Counted from the stretch's first letter, positions 8,621 through 17,162 are shown. The stretch is 64,000 nucleotides of DNA from DASQPR01 sp963724705 (GCA_963724705.1 CAVRVS010000002.1:682001-746000), one strand, 5' to 3'. The notes: generated by a model from the letters alone, not told the origin. Program-made: numbers and translations.

Positions 8621-9808
8621 CTACTTGATCGTGGAGTGGCTGAACGTCGGCGCGTGCGCGCCCAGGAAGAAGATTCCCGGGTAATTCTGGAACTTGCCGC
8701 TCTTGTTGTGCGTGAGCGTCGAGTTGGCGATCGACATCGTCCCCGTGCGGTCGTTGCTCACATAGAAAATGGCGCCGCCGCCCTCGTTCGCGTTGTTGTT
8801 CGTCATGACGGTGCCAGCGATCGTCAGAACGTACGTGTTGCCGTCGTTGTAGATCGCGGCACCGCTGCCGCCGCCCGGTGTGCCGCTCGCGGCGGGATTC
8901 GCACCACTGCCGATCGCCCGGTTGCCGGTGAACAGGCAATTGAGGACGGTCCACGAAACCCCGATGCTGGACAGGCCGCCACCATTGGAGCAGACGCCGC
9001 CGGAGAACGTGCTATTCACCACGTACACCGGCTCGTTGTTGTATTGGCTGAGCGCACGGATCGCGGCGCCGCCAAGGTCGGGGCCGCTGGAATCGCAGCG
9101 GTTGTCGGTGAACTTGGCATTGATGACGGCGAGTCGGCCACCGCGGTCGAAGATCGCGCCACCGCCGCCACCCTCGAATGTCTGGCCGGTCGAGTTCCCC
9201 TTGGTGAACGTGATGTTCTGGACGGTCAACCGCGGCGTCGCCTGGTTGTCGCAGTGCGACGTCGTCCATTTCTGGGCCGGGTCGCACGTGTCCATGTAGA
9301 GGATGCGGCGTTTGCCGGCACCGGACAGCGTGACGAGCCCACCGCCGTCGATCACGACGCGCGAGCCGTGGTCGTTGCGTACCTTCGCCGTCGCCGTCAT
9401 GGTGATCGTCACCGGCGCCGGACCGCACTTGAACGTGATTACGCCGCCGGCCGCGACGGCCTTCACCAGCGCGGCCGATGTGCAGCTGGCCGGCGTACCG
9501 GTGCCGATGACGTGATCCGGGTGCGAGGTGTTGACCGGCCGACCAGCGGCCGGGATCGTTGCGTGACCGCTCGGGTTGCCCGCGTGCAGGGTCGCGACCG
9601 GCTTCGGCGACGGCGTGGCGCTCGCGCTTGCGGGCGGGCTCGCGCTCGCGCCGGGCGGCGTCGACGCCGCCGGAATGCTCGGCGCCGTGGCCACCAGCGG
9701 TGTGCCCGACGAAAAGGTGGTACGGGGGCTGCCGCTGCAGCCGGCTACGCCAAGCGCCGCCACGGTCGCGGCGACGAGCCAGATCCGGGGGGTACGCACA
9801 CGCGGCAC
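8621..9808 (-). CDS. right-handed beta-helix lipoprotein
   Basis: A 395-residue exported protein. The N terminus is a lipoprotein signal peptide (VAALGVAGC, lipobox cysteine near residue 24), followed by a Pro/Ala/Ser-rich linker to about residue 75. The rest has short repeated turns with Gly-Gly-Gly-Ala-Ile patterns (GGGGGAIFDRGG, GGGSGAAIYNDG, EGGGAIFYVS), the signature of parallel beta-helix or polymorphic-outer-membrane-repeat proteins. Paired cysteines suggest disulfides. Such proteins often bind or cleave polysaccharides, but no catalytic residues are identifiable. The start is GTG at 9808 without a clear ribosome site. A terminator-like hairpin sits 15 nt upstream. Confidence 0.85.
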   Translation of the reverse strand: MPRVRTPRIWLVAATVAALGVAGCSGSPRTTFSSGTPLVATAPSIPAASTPPGASASPPASASATPSPKPVATLHAGNPSGHATIPAAGRPVNTSHPDHVIGTGTPASCTSAALVKAVAAGGVITFKCGPAPVTITMTATAKVRNDHGSRVVIDGGGLVTLSGAGKRRILYMDTCDPAQKWTTSHCDNQATPRLTVQNITFTKGNSTGQTFEGGGGGAIFDRGGRLAVINAKFTDNRCDSSGPDLGGAAIRALSQYNNEPVYVVNSTFSGGVCSNGGGLSSIGVSWTVLNCLFTGNRAIGSGANPAASGTPGGGSGAAIYNDGNTYVLTIAGTVMTNNNANEGGGAIFYVSNDRTGTMSIANSTLTHNKSGKFQNYPGIFFLGAHAPTFSHSTIK

Positions 9809-9823
9809 TCTAGGACATGTCCC

Positions 9824-9858
9824 GTCGACCCGCCCAACGTGATCTTGGGCGGGTCGAC
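9824..9858 (-). terminator. perfect 14-bp hairpin after the 48-aa gene
   Basis: GTCGACCCGCCCAA (9824-9837) and TTGGGCGGGTCGAC (9845-9858) are exact reverse complements around a 7-nt loop. On the minus strand it begins 11 nt after the stop codon of the small gene at 9870-10016, so it most likely ends that transcript. It also precedes the lipoprotein start at 9808, so an effect on that gene is possible. Confidence 0.65.
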
Positions 9859-9869
9859 CGGTCGGCGTA

Positions 9870-10016
9870 CTACTTCACGCGGCGGTAATACCAAAGGAAT
9901 GCGTTCAGAAGTTCGCCCGAGGCGAGGCACTCGCCGTCGACGTCGACGGCGAAGCCGATGAGGGGATGGATGGCCGCGTCGCTGCTCGCGGTGGGCACGG
10001 TGGTGACAGTGAACAT
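9870..10016 (-). CDS. small protein, 48 residues, behind a leader peptide
   Basis: An ATG-to-TAG frame of 48 codons, beginning M-F-T-V-T-T and ending N-A-F-L-W-Y-Y-R-R-V-K. It shows no signal peptide or membrane span, is rather acidic in the middle (DVDGE) and basic at the end. Its only ribosome-binding site, GGAG, lies 6 nt upstream inside the 3' arm of the hairpin at 10021-10055, and a 20-codon leader ends in the 5' arm of the same hairpin. A perfect hairpin terminator follows. This tidy layout, rather than homology, is the main reason to call it a gene. I do not recognise the family. Confidence 0.5.
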   Translation of the reverse strand: MFTVTTVPTASSDAAIHPLIGFAVDVDGECLASGELLNAFLWYYRRVK

Positions 10017-10020
10017 GCGT

Positions 10021-10055
10021 GACTCCGGTTCGGGTGGTCGTGCCCGACCGGAGTC
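10021..10055 (-). promoter_or_regulatory. SD-sequestering attenuator hairpin
   Basis: On the minus strand GACTCCGGTCGGG pairs with CCCGAACCGGAGTC (13 bp, one bulged base, 8-nt loop). The 3' arm contains GGAG, the ribosome site for the gene starting at 10016. The 5' arm begins inside the UGA stop of the leader reading frame. A ribosome finishing the leader would open the hairpin and expose the site. Confidence 0.55.
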
Positions 10056-10116
10056 AGCTCACCGTGCAGTGCGGTGGTGGCGGCGGTCGGCACACGAGGC
10101 GGATAGACAGAACCAT
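10054..10116 (-). CDS. putative 20-residue leader peptide with five consecutive prolines
   Basis: Reads MVLSIRLVCRPPPPPHCTVS and stops with TGA at the base of the attenuator hairpin. A strong ribosome site (GGGAGGTGG) lies 5 nt upstream. Five prolines in a row at codons 11-15 would stall ribosomes unless relieved by EF-P, and cysteines flank them at codons 9 and 17. Its position, size and overlap with the hairpin fit a regulatory leader rather than a functional protein. A weak promoter-like pair (TGGCCA, TAGATT) is visible about 40-70 nt upstream on the minus strand. Confidence 0.5.
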   Translation of the reverse strand: MVLSIRLVCRPPPPPHCTVS

Positions 10117-10201
10117 GTCGACCACCTCCCGTTGCGAACGACTGCGCGCGGCACTGGACTGCCGCCGAATCTAACCGGCGTCGGATCATCTGGCCACCCC
10201 T

Positions 10202-11647
10202 TTAAACGTTGGCTGGTCGGCCCGCAGCGGTAGCGGGCGTTTCATAGGTCGGCAGCGTGCGCATCGATCGCAACGGCGAGAAGAACGCAGGAAGGAACGC
10301 GAGCATGCTGCCGACCGCGGCAATCCACAGCGTCGGTCGTACGCCGAACCACGTGCCAAATGCGCCGCCTAGCAGACCGCCGAGCGGCATTGCGCCGATC
10401 ACCACGAATCGCATCGTGGCGTTGACCCGACCGAGCAGGCGTGGCGGTGGAAGGCGTTGCCGGAAGCTGACGGCCGTCACATTGAAGGTGACGCTGCCGG
10501 CGACGGCGACGGTGAACGCCGCGGCGGCGAGCCAGAGCGTGTAGTCGTTGCGCATGAGCGGGACACCGGCCATGAACGGCGACGTCGCGCCGAGCGACAG
10601 CCACAAGATGCGGCCTTCGCCCACCCATCGGGCTAGTGCTGTTGCGCATAAGGCACCGATCAGACCGCCCACCGATGCGATGGACAGCAATGCTCCGATC
10701 ACTCCGGCGCTCACACCCAGGGTGTGAGCCAGCAGGTAGATGAGCATGGCCGACGACATGGCGCTGAAGAAGTTCGCGGAGCCGGCCTCGGCCGCGATCG
10801 CACGCAACAGCGGATTGCGATCGACGAAGCGGAGTCCCTCGACGATGTCGCGGCCGAAGTGTCCGCCGGCGCTGGCCTCGGGCCTCGACTCCGGCTTACG
10901 GATGCGGCTCAGGAACGCCGCCGACGAGACATACGTGATCGCGTTCACCCCAACGGCCACCGGCGCCGTCAGGGCCCGGATCACGAAGCCAGCCGCGGCC
11001 GGGCCGCCAATCTGGCTGACCGCGGCCACCGCCTGCAGCTTCGCGTTGCCCTCGACGAGCTTGTCCGGCGTGACGAGATGCGGCAGCACGCTCAGGTACG
11101 CGACGTCGAACAGGGCGCTGAACGTCCCGAGGACGAACGCGACGACGACCACCTGCCAGATGGCGAGGACGCCGAGCCACCAGGCCACGGGTATCGAGAT
11201 CAACGTCGCGGCGCGGGCCAGATCACAGGCGATCATGACCGGCCGGCGGCGTACGCGGTCGACCAGTGCGCCCGCCGGCAGGCTCGCCAGTAGGAACGGC
11301 AGCGTGTCGGCGGCGCTCACGACGCCCATTTCGAAGGCGGTGGCGTGCAGGGTGACCGCGGCGACCAGGGGGAGCGCGAGCATGCCGACCTGCGTTCCGA
11401 GCTGACTACCGCTGTCGGCGATGAACAGCTGGCGGAAGTCGTGCTCGCCCAACAGACCCAGCCGACGGTGGTCCGAGGCCGTCCGAGTGACGTCGTCGTG
11501 CCTGATCGGCGGCGTGACCGTGACGTCGACGACAGCACTCGTGACGTCGCCCGAATTCGTTGCGGCTAATGCAGGAACCGTCGTCGAAGGCGCTGGTTGG
11601 ACTGACGCCGCGACCGCCTGTGCTGTCAACGCGACGTCATTGGCCAT
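10202..11647 (-). CDS. MFS transporter, EntS-like exporter
   Basis: A 481-residue major facilitator superfamily protein. The first 65 residues are hydrophilic; 12 hydrophobic spans follow. The loop between spans 2 and 3 carries the MFS signature as GALVDRVRRRPVM. Similarity is to the enterobactin/macrolide exporter branch (MFS_3), so export of a siderophore or drug-like molecule is likely; substrate unproven. The start ATG at 11647 directly follows a paired TGACGTCA element and has no Shine-Dalgarno. A TTGACG hexamer overlaps the upstream TGACGTCA, so a repressor there could block its promoter. Confidence 0.9.
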   Translation of the reverse strand: MANDVALTAQAVAASVQPAPSTTVPALAATNSGDVTSAVVDVTVTPPIRHDDVTRTASDHRRLGLLGEHDFRQLFIADSGSQLGTQVGMLALPLVAAVTLHATAFEMGVVSAADTLPFLLASLPAGALVDRVRRRPVMIACDLARAATLISIPVAWWLGVLAIWQVVVVAFVLGTFSALFDVAYLSVLPHLVTPDKLVEGNAKLQAVAAVSQIGGPAAAGFVIRALTAPVAVGVNAITYVSSAAFLSRIRKPESRPEASAGGHFGRDIVEGLRFVDRNPLLRAIAAEAGSANFFSAMSSAMLIYLLAHTLGVSAGVIGALLSIASVGGLIGALCATALARWVGEGRILWLSLGATSPFMAGVPLMRNDYTLWLAAAAFTVAVAGSVTFNVTAVSFRQRLPPPRLLGRVNATMRFVVIGAMPLGGLLGGAFGTWFGVRPTLWIAAVGSMLAFLPAFFSPLRSMRTLPTYETPATAAGRPANV

Positions 11648-11663
11648 GCCGCGATCGTGCCAG

Positions 11664-11682
11664 TGACGTCATGGTGACGTCA
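11664..11682. promoter_or_regulatory. paired TGACGTCA operator
   Basis: Two copies of the 8-bp palindrome TGACGTCA lie at 11664-11671 and 11675-11682 with TGG between. The site separates the MFS gene (start 11647, minus) from the esterase (start 11722, plus). On the minus strand TTGACG overlaps the outer copy at a -35 distance from the MFS start. A dimeric repressor of TetR or bZIP-like spacing is conceivable; no regulator gene is adjacent. Confidence 0.45.
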
Positions 11683-11721
11683 ACCCCTTGCTTCGAATTG
11701 GTGTGTGCTTGACTGGGCGAC

Positions 11722-12747
11722 ATGCTGCCCTGGGACGCACCGCTGGCTGGTCGGCTCGACCGGGAAACGATCGACTCCGCGCTGCTCCGCGACAACGTGC
11801 TCGGCGATCCGTGGGTACGACCGATCTGGGTCTACACACCACCCGGCTACGACGACTCGACCGATCGGTGGCCGACGGTCTACGTGATCCAGGGCTACAC
11901 CGGCAACGTGGCGATGTGGGCGAACCGGATGCCGTACCGGCAGCCGTTCATCGAGACCGCGGACGCCGTATTCGCCACCGGCGCCGCTCCCGGATGCATC
12001 GTTGTGTACGTCGATGCGTGGACCGCGTACGGCGGCTCGCAGTACGTGGACTCGCCCGGCACCGGCCGCTACCACTCGTACCTCTGTGACGAGGTCGTCG
12101 CGTGGGTGGATGGGCACTACCGTACGATCGCCGATCGCGACTCCCGCGCGATCACCGGAAAGTCGTCCGGCGGCTTCGGTGCGATGATCACGCCGATGCT
12201 CCGCCCCGACCTGTTCGGCGCGCTCGCCACCCACGCCGGCGACACGCTCTACGAACTCTGCTACGTGCACGACTTCGGGCCGGCCGCGCGGGCGTTGCGG
12301 GCGTACGACGGGGACATCTTCGCCTGGTGGGACGACTTCCGTTCGCGGCCGTCGTTCACCCAGGATGGCGACGGCACTTTGCTCGGGCTGCTCGGTTGTG
12401 CCGCGGCGTTCTCGGCCGAGCCGGACGGGACTCCCCGGCTGCCGTTCGATCCCCGGACGGGGCAGATCCGGGATGACGTGTGGCAGCGTTGGCTGGACTG
12501 GGATCCCGTCCGGATGGCACCGAAGTTCGCCGACGCATTGCGATCAATGAACGCGATCTGGATCGACGCCGGCAAGAGCGATGACTACTTCCTCGATCTC
12601 GGCGCCACGGCGTTTCGCGCCGAGCTCGAACGGATCGGCGTGCCGGACGAACGTATCCACTTCGAACTGTTCCCGGCGACGCACGCGGCCATCGACTACC
12701 GCTACCCCATGTCGCTCACGTGGCTGGCGCACCGGCTGGCGCGCTGA
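11722..12747 (+). CDS. esterase of the alpha/beta-hydrolase fold
   Basis: A 341-residue enzyme resembling putative esterases of the esterase D / antigen-85-like group. The nucleophile motif is GKSSG with Ser148, the acidic residue is likely in DAGKSDDYF near residue 290, and the histidine in FPATHAAIDY near 320. No signal peptide is seen, so it is probably cytoplasmic. The N-terminal segment VRPIWVYTPPGYDD and oxyanion region YVIQGYTGN are family-typical. ATG 11722 is the first in-frame start after the operator and lacks a clear ribosome site. Substrate unknown. It is divergent from the MFS exporter and may share its control. Confidence 0.85.
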   Translation: MLPWDAPLAGRLDRETIDSALLRDNVLGDPWVRPIWVYTPPGYDDSTDRWPTVYVIQGYTGNVAMWANRMPYRQPFIETADAVFATGAAPGCIVVYVDAWTAYGGSQYVDSPGTGRYHSYLCDEVVAWVDGHYRTIADRDSRAITGKSSGGFGAMITPMLRPDLFGALATHAGDTLYELCYVHDFGPAARALRAYDGDIFAWWDDFRSRPSFTQDGDGTLLGLLGCAAAFSAEPDGTPRLPFDPRTGQIRDDVWQRWLDWDPVRMAPKFADALRSMNAIWIDAGKSDDYFLDLGATAFRAELERIGVPDERIHFELFPATHAAIDYRYPMSLTWLAHRLAR

Positions 12748-12776
12748 CGCACCGAGTCGCGCGGTCGGGACCTGCG

Positions 12777-13130
12777 CTACTCGTGCGGCCCCGCGCCGAG
12801 CCGCGCCGCCGCGACCTTCTTCGGCACGCACATCCGCCAGGCCTCGGTGACGAGTTCTTCCATCTGCGCCGCGTCGATTTCGGCCAGCCGCACGCACACC
12901 CAGTTGAAGCGCAGGTCGGACGTCGGCGGCAGAAAGAACTTCGCCGGCTCGGCGGCGATCAGCGCGTCGCGCTCGTCCTTGGGGAAGCCGAAGCCCATCG
13001 TCGTCTCGTCGCGCGAGAACGCCACGTAGACGATCGCTCCGACACGGAACTTGAGCCGGTCCCGGATCACGTGCTCCGATGTGCGCGGCAACGTCACGGC
13101 CAGGGCGCGGACCTCTTCGACGGTGACCAT
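12777..13130 (-). CDS. MmcQ/YjbR family protein
   Basis: A 117-residue protein of the MmcQ/YjbR (CyaY-like fold) family, often annotated as DNA-binding. It begins M-V-T-V-E-E-V-R-A-L-A and carries the family core FGFPKDERDALI and the tryptophan segment FNWVCVRLAEID. Ten residues of in-frame sequence upstream of 13130 are not family-like. The biochemical role of these proteins is largely unproven. It sits between the esterase (29 bp, convergent) and another small minus-strand gene (39 bp upstream), so the latter two may be co-transcribed. Confidence 0.85.
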   Translation of the reverse strand: MVTVEEVRALAVTLPRTSEHVIRDRLKFRVGAIVYVAFSRDETTMGFGFPKDERDALIAAEPAKFFLPPTSDLRFNWVCVRLAEIDAAQMEELVTEAWRMCVPKKVAAARLGAGPHE

Positions 13131-13169
13131 GGACCCGAGCCTACGACCGCGCGCCGACACTTCTGACCG

Positions 13170-13520
13170 TCAGACGATGTGCCGCGCGACCGCGGTGACC
13201 TCGGGCAGGAACCAATCCGGCACCTCGCCGGTCGCCCGTAGTCGCTCGCGCTCGCCGTCGGACAGGCGGCGGCTGACCTCTTCCACGGCAAGTGAGGACC
13301 GGATCATGTACGTCGACGACGGCACGACCTCCACATCGCCGAGCCCGGACCCATCGCGTTGACCTGGCCGACCACCGACGACCCGCTCGCGCGCGGCGCG
13401 GCGGTTCCGCCGGTCGAGGAAAGCGCCGATCCGGGACGTAATCCGGCGCCGGTCGTGGCGCAGCAGGCCGTCTCGTACGGCGAGCCACGCGAGCTGCTCG
13501 TCACGCAGCCGTTCCGTCAT
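13170..13520 (-). CDS. conserved small protein beside dnaG, unknown
   Basis: A 116-residue protein, basic in the N-terminal half (RHDRRRITSRIGAFLDRRNRRAARERV) and with a conserved-looking C-terminal half (STYMIRSSLAVEEVSRRLSDGERERL, then VPDWFLPEV). The start at 13520 (M-T-E-R-L-R-D-E-Q) is chosen because the nine residues before it look random. No membrane span or known catalytic motif is visible. It is transcribed away from dnaG and toward the MmcQ/YjbR gene. I do not recognise the family. Confidence 0.65.
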   Translation of the reverse strand: MTERLRDEQLAWLAVRDGLLRHDRRRITSRIGAFLDRRNRRAARERVVGGRPGQRDGSGLGDVEVVPSSTYMIRSSLAVEEVSRRLSDGERERLRATGEVPDWFLPEVTAVARHIV

Positions 13521-13675
13521 GCGTACGCCTCCGGCGAATTGGCCCAATTACGATGGTTTCGAGGCTAGTCCGCCGGGTGTGGCGAGGGCGACCGAACGCG
13601 CCCGTGCCGGGTGTAGGCGCGGCGAGCCACACAGGGCAGGATGGTGAACGGGCAACCGAGACGGGAGCGGCGGGC

Positions 13676-15535
13676 GTGGCGGGCAAGATCCGGGACGAGG
13701 ACATCGCGCTGGTCCGCGAGCGTACGTCCATCGTCGACGTGATCAGTGAGCGCGTGACGCTGAAATCGGCCGGCGGCGGCAACGTCAAGGGACTGTGCCC
13801 GTTCCACGACGAGAAGACGCCGTCGTTCACCGTGTCGTCCGCGCGCAACGTCTACTTCTGCCACGGCTGCGGCGCCGGCGGCGATGCGATCCGGTTCGTG
13901 ATGGACTGCGACCATCTGATGTTCGTCGAGGCCGTCGAGCGGCTGGCCGCCCGCGCCGGTGTCGAGCTGCGATACGAGGCGGGCGGTCCGGCTCCCGTAC
14001 GCCAGAATCAGGGTCACAAGCAGCGACTCATCGCGGCGAACAAGGCGGCCGGAGAATTCTTTGCCGCGCAGCTGTCGGCGCCGGCCGCGCGGGCGGCGCG
14101 TGAGTTTCTCGCGCAGCGTGGATTCGACCGCGCCGCGGCGCAGACCTACGGCTGCGGATTCGCGCCGGAAGGCTGGGACACGCTCGTCAAACACCTCCGT
14201 CAGGCCGGCTTCACCAGCGCCGAGATGGAGGCGGCCGGCCTGGCCAAGCCGGCGCGCTCCGGAAGCCTGATCGACCGGTTTCGCCGCCGCCTGATCTGGC
14301 CGATCCGCGACCTGGCCGGCGACATCATCGGATTCGGGGCCCGGAAGCTGTTCGACGACGACGACGGCCCGAAATACCTGAACACGCCGGAAACGTTGCT
14401 CTACAAGAAATCGCACGTGCTGTACGGCATTGAGCACGCGAAACGGGAGATTGCGCGGCAGGGTCGAGCGGTGATCGTCGAGGGGTATACCGACGTGATG
14501 GCATGCCACCTCGCCGGCGTACCGACCGCCGTCGCGACCTGCGGAACGGCCTTCGGCACCGACCATATCGGCGTGCTGCGTCGGCTGTTGATGGACACCG
14601 ACACGCTGGCCGGCGAGATCATCTTCACCTTCGACGGCGACGCGGCCGGACAGAAGGCGGCGCTGCGGGCGTTCGCCGACGACCAGCGGTTCGTGGCCCA
14701 GACGTTCATCGCGGTCAGCCCGGACAACATGGACCCGTGCGAGCTTCGTCTGGGTAAGGGCGACGCCGCGGTGCGCGACCTCGTCGCCCGGCGCGAACCG
14801 ATGATCGCGTTCGCGCTGCGTTCGGTGCTGTCGCACTACAACCTCGATAACGCCGAAGGCCGGGTGGGCGCGCTTCGCGAGGCGGCGCCGTTGGTCGCGA
14901 AAATCAAGGACCGGGCACTTCGGCCCGAGTATGCCCGCAAACTCGCCGGCGACCTCGGCATGGAAATCGAGACCGTGAGCCAGGCAGTGGCCGCGGCCGG
15001 CGGTGGTCAGGTCGGACCGCCGGTTCCTACGGCGCGGCAACGCCCGGTCGCACCGCCCCCGGATGCGCCGCTCACCATCGTCGAGCGCGAAGCTCTCAAA
15101 CTCGCGCTCCAGTCGCCGGTGGTAGCCGGGCCGATGTTCGACGCGATCACCGCGGCCGACTATGCGCACCCGATCCACGTCGTCGTACGACAGGCGATCA
15201 CCGACGTCGGCGGTCTCGCTGGCGCGACGGCCGGCGCCGTATGGGTCGAGAAGGTCCGTGAAGCGTGCACCGACCTGTCGGCCGCCGCGCTCGTGAGCGA
15301 GCTCGCCGTGGAGCCCCTTCGCCTGGACGGCGAGCTCGACCCTCGCTACGTCGCTGTGACCCTCGCCCGGCTGCAGCTCGCGAGCGTGGCGCGGCGGCTC
15401 CAGGAGGTCAAGTCACGGGTGCAGCGCCTTAACCCGGTGACACACAAGGATGAATATCTTGCGCTCGCCGGGGAACTCTTCTCGCTCGAACAGCATGCGC
15501 GTGCGCTGCGGGAGCAAGCGGTCGGAGGGCTGTAG
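13676..15535 (+). CDS. dnaG: DNA primase
   Basis: Primase that makes RNA primers for chromosome replication, working with the replicative helicase. The 619-residue product has a CHC2 zinc finger with Cys41, His44, Cys62 and Cys65, a TOPRIM catalytic core (VEGYTDVMACH, then FTFDGDAAGQKA) at about residues 265-345, and a C-terminal helicase-binding region. GTG 13676 is the start because GGGAG is 8 nt upstream and the product then opens K-I-R-D-E-D-I, as is usual; the longer frame from 13553 adds an unrelated basic stretch. A small gene follows 3 nt after the stop and is probably coupled. Confidence 0.97.
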   Translation: MAGKIRDEDIALVRERTSIVDVISERVTLKSAGGGNVKGLCPFHDEKTPSFTVSSARNVYFCHGCGAGGDAIRFVMDCDHLMFVEAVERLAARAGVELRYEAGGPAPVRQNQGHKQRLIAANKAAGEFFAAQLSAPAARAAREFLAQRGFDRAAAQTYGCGFAPEGWDTLVKHLRQAGFTSAEMEAAGLAKPARSGSLIDRFRRRLIWPIRDLAGDIIGFGARKLFDDDDGPKYLNTPETLLYKKSHVLYGIEHAKREIARQGRAVIVEGYTDVMACHLAGVPTAVATCGTAFGTDHIGVLRRLLMDTDTLAGEIIFTFDGDAAGQKAALRAFADDQRFVAQTFIAVSPDNMDPCELRLGKGDAAVRDLVARREPMIAFALRSVLSHYNLDNAEGRVGALREAAPLVAKIKDRALRPEYARKLAGDLGMEIETVSQAVAAAGGGQVGPPVPTARQRPVAPPPDAPLTIVEREALKLALQSPVVAGPMFDAITAADYAHPIHVVVRQAITDVGGLAGATAGAVWVEKVREACTDLSAAALVSELAVEPLRLDGELDPRYVAVTLARLQLASVARRLQEVKSRVQRLNPVTHKDEYLALAGELFSLEQHARALREQAVGGL

Positions 15536-15538
15536 ACA

Positions 15539-16057
15539 GTGTGGTTCCGTAAGCCGAAGCTGCCCGTGTCGAAGACGCCGCAGCTGGAAAGCGGTGAACG
15601 TGTCGTGGCCTGGACCCCGCAGGGCGCGGACGCAGTCGTAGTCACCAATCGTGGCCTGTTCATCCCGGGCCGGAACCGCCTGCGCTGGCACGAGATCCAC
15701 AAGGCGATCTGGCAGGACGGGACGCTGACGCTGGTGCCAGCGGCGACGGCGGTCGCCCACGGCGAGGGATACAGCGTCGTCGAGGATCTGCCCGCAGTGT
15801 CCGTCACCCTGTCGCTGCCCGGTGACGTGCCAAAGCGGGTACGGGAGCGGGTGACCGGCTCCGTGGCGTACACGTCGCACTATCCGCTGCCGACCGGGGG
15901 AGCGGCGCGCGTGGTGGCGCGGCGGGTTGCCGGCCGGAACGGGCTGACCTGGTCGGTTCGCTTCGAGGGCGGCGTGGATCACGACGATCCGGTGGTACGG
16001 GAAGTCACGGCCGATCTGGTCGCGGCGGCAAAGGCTTCGATCTCGCAGCCGGACTGA
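15539..16057 (+). CDS. conserved protein coupled to dnaG, unknown
   Basis: A 172-residue soluble protein starting at GTG 15539, three bases after the dnaG stop, with GGAGGG 9 nt upstream inside the dnaG tail. It begins M-W-F-R-K-P-K-L-P and contains alternating strand-like segments (GADAVVVTNRGLFIPG, YSVVEDLPAVSVTLSLPG) and a C-terminal VREVTADLVAAAKA helix. The pattern resembles actinobacterial proteins encoded next to dnaG, but no function is known to me. It ends 127 bp before the next ABC operon. Confidence 0.75.
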   Translation: MWFRKPKLPVSKTPQLESGERVVAWTPQGADAVVVTNRGLFIPGRNRLRWHEIHKAIWQDGTLTLVPAATAVAHGEGYSVVEDLPAVSVTLSLPGDVPKRVRERVTGSVAYTSHYPLPTGGAARVVARRVAGRNGLTWSVRFEGGVDHDDPVVREVTADLVAAAKASISQPD

Positions 16058-16184
16058 CCGCGGTCGGTCCGCCCGCATCGGCCGCCGCTGCCTCGGGTTG
16101 GCCGGGGGACAGCGGAGACTCGGCGGGAGAAGCGTCACAAAAACCGGTAGCGGTTGTGTCCCATGTCCGAGTTAGGGTCGGCCG

Positions 16185-17162
16185 GTGCCCGTACAGTCTC
16201 CCGCGCCCAGCATCGCCGGCCATCGCTCCGCTCCGGCCGACGAGCCGTTGATTCACGCTCGGTCCCTGGTCAAGCGATTCGGCGACTTCACCGCGGTCAA
16301 TGGCATCGATCTGGACGTGCGGGCCGGGGAGTCGTTCGGGTTCCTCGGGCCGAACGGTGCCGGCAAGTCCTCGACTATGCGGATGGTCGGCTGCGTCTCC
16401 AAGCCGACCGAGGGCACGCTGCGCATTCTCGGCCTCGACCCGGCACAGCACGGCGTCGAGATCCGCGCCAAGCTCGGCGTGTGCCCGCAGCAGGACACCC
16501 TCGACACCGAGCTGACCGTGCGGCAGAACCTGATGACCTACGCGCGGTATTTCGGCATCCGCCGCCGGGTGGCGCGGGCGAGGGCGGACGAGCTGCTGGA
16601 GTTCGTCCAGTTGGCCGAGCGCGCGGACGCGAAAGTCGACTCGCTCTCGGGCGGGATGAAGCGCCGCGTGACGATCGCCCGCGCGCTCATCAACGACCCG
16701 GAGATCGTGCTGCTCGACGAGCCGACGACCGGGCTGGACCCTCAGGCCCGCCACCTCGTCTGGGAGCGGCTGTTCCGGCTGAAGCAGCAGGGCGTCACAC
16801 TCGTGCTGACCACGCATTACATGGACGAGGCCGAGCAGCTCTGCGATCGCCTGGTGGTGATGGATGGCGGCAAGATCGTCGCCGAGGGTGCGCCGCGCGA
16901 GCTGATCGAGCGTTACTCGACCCGCGAGGTGCTCGAGGTCCGCTTTCCCGGTGATGATCAGGCGCCGTATGCCGACAAGATCGCGAACATCGGCGAACGT
17001 GTCGAGGTCCTCCCGGACCGGATCCTGCTCTACGCGGCCGATGGCGACGCCGCGCTCGTCGAGGTGACCGATCGAGGGCTCCACCCGTCGAGCGTGCTCG
17101 TCCGGCGCAGTTCTCTCGAGGACGTCTTCCTGCACTTGACCGGCCGGACGTTGGTGGAGTGA
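16185..17162 (+). CDS. ABC exporter ATP-binding protein, NodI/DrrA-like
   Basis: A 325-residue ATPase with all motifs: Walker A GPNGAGKS near residue 60, Q-loop VCPQQDT, signature LSGGMKRR, Walker B IVLLDEPTTGLD and H-loop TTHYMDEAE. The C-terminal 85 residues form the extra domain of the DrrA/NodI group. The start GTG 16185 has no Shine-Dalgarno but TTAGGG lies just upstream, suggesting a leaderless mRNA. It overlaps the first permease gene by 4 nt and is followed by a second one, so three genes form one exporter operon ended by the hairpin at 18811. Confidence 0.94.
   Translation: MPVQSPAPSIAGHRSAPADEPLIHARSLVKRFGDFTAVNGIDLDVRAGESFGFLGPNGAGKSSTMRMVGCVSKPTEGTLRILGLDPAQHGVEIRAKLGVCPQQDTLDTELTVRQNLMTYARYFGIRRRVARARADELLEFVQLAERADAKVDSLSGGMKRRVTIARALINDPEIVLLDEPTTGLDPQARHLVWERLFRLKQQGVTLVLTTHYMDEAEQLCDRLVVMDGGKIVAEGAPRELIERYSTREVLEVRFPGDDQAPYADKIANIGERVEVLPDRILLYAADGDAALVEVTDRGLHPSSVLVRRSSLEDVFLHLTGRTLVE

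Noticed and set aside
8636..9961. 441-codon plus-strand frame opposite the beta-helix lipoprotein
   Set aside because: Arg-rich shadow; the opposite strand has a signal peptide, lipobox and beta-helix repeats.
13565..15178. 537-codon minus-strand frame opposite dnaG
   Set aside because: Arg/His/Val-rich shadow of a well-supported primase; no domain or ribosome site.
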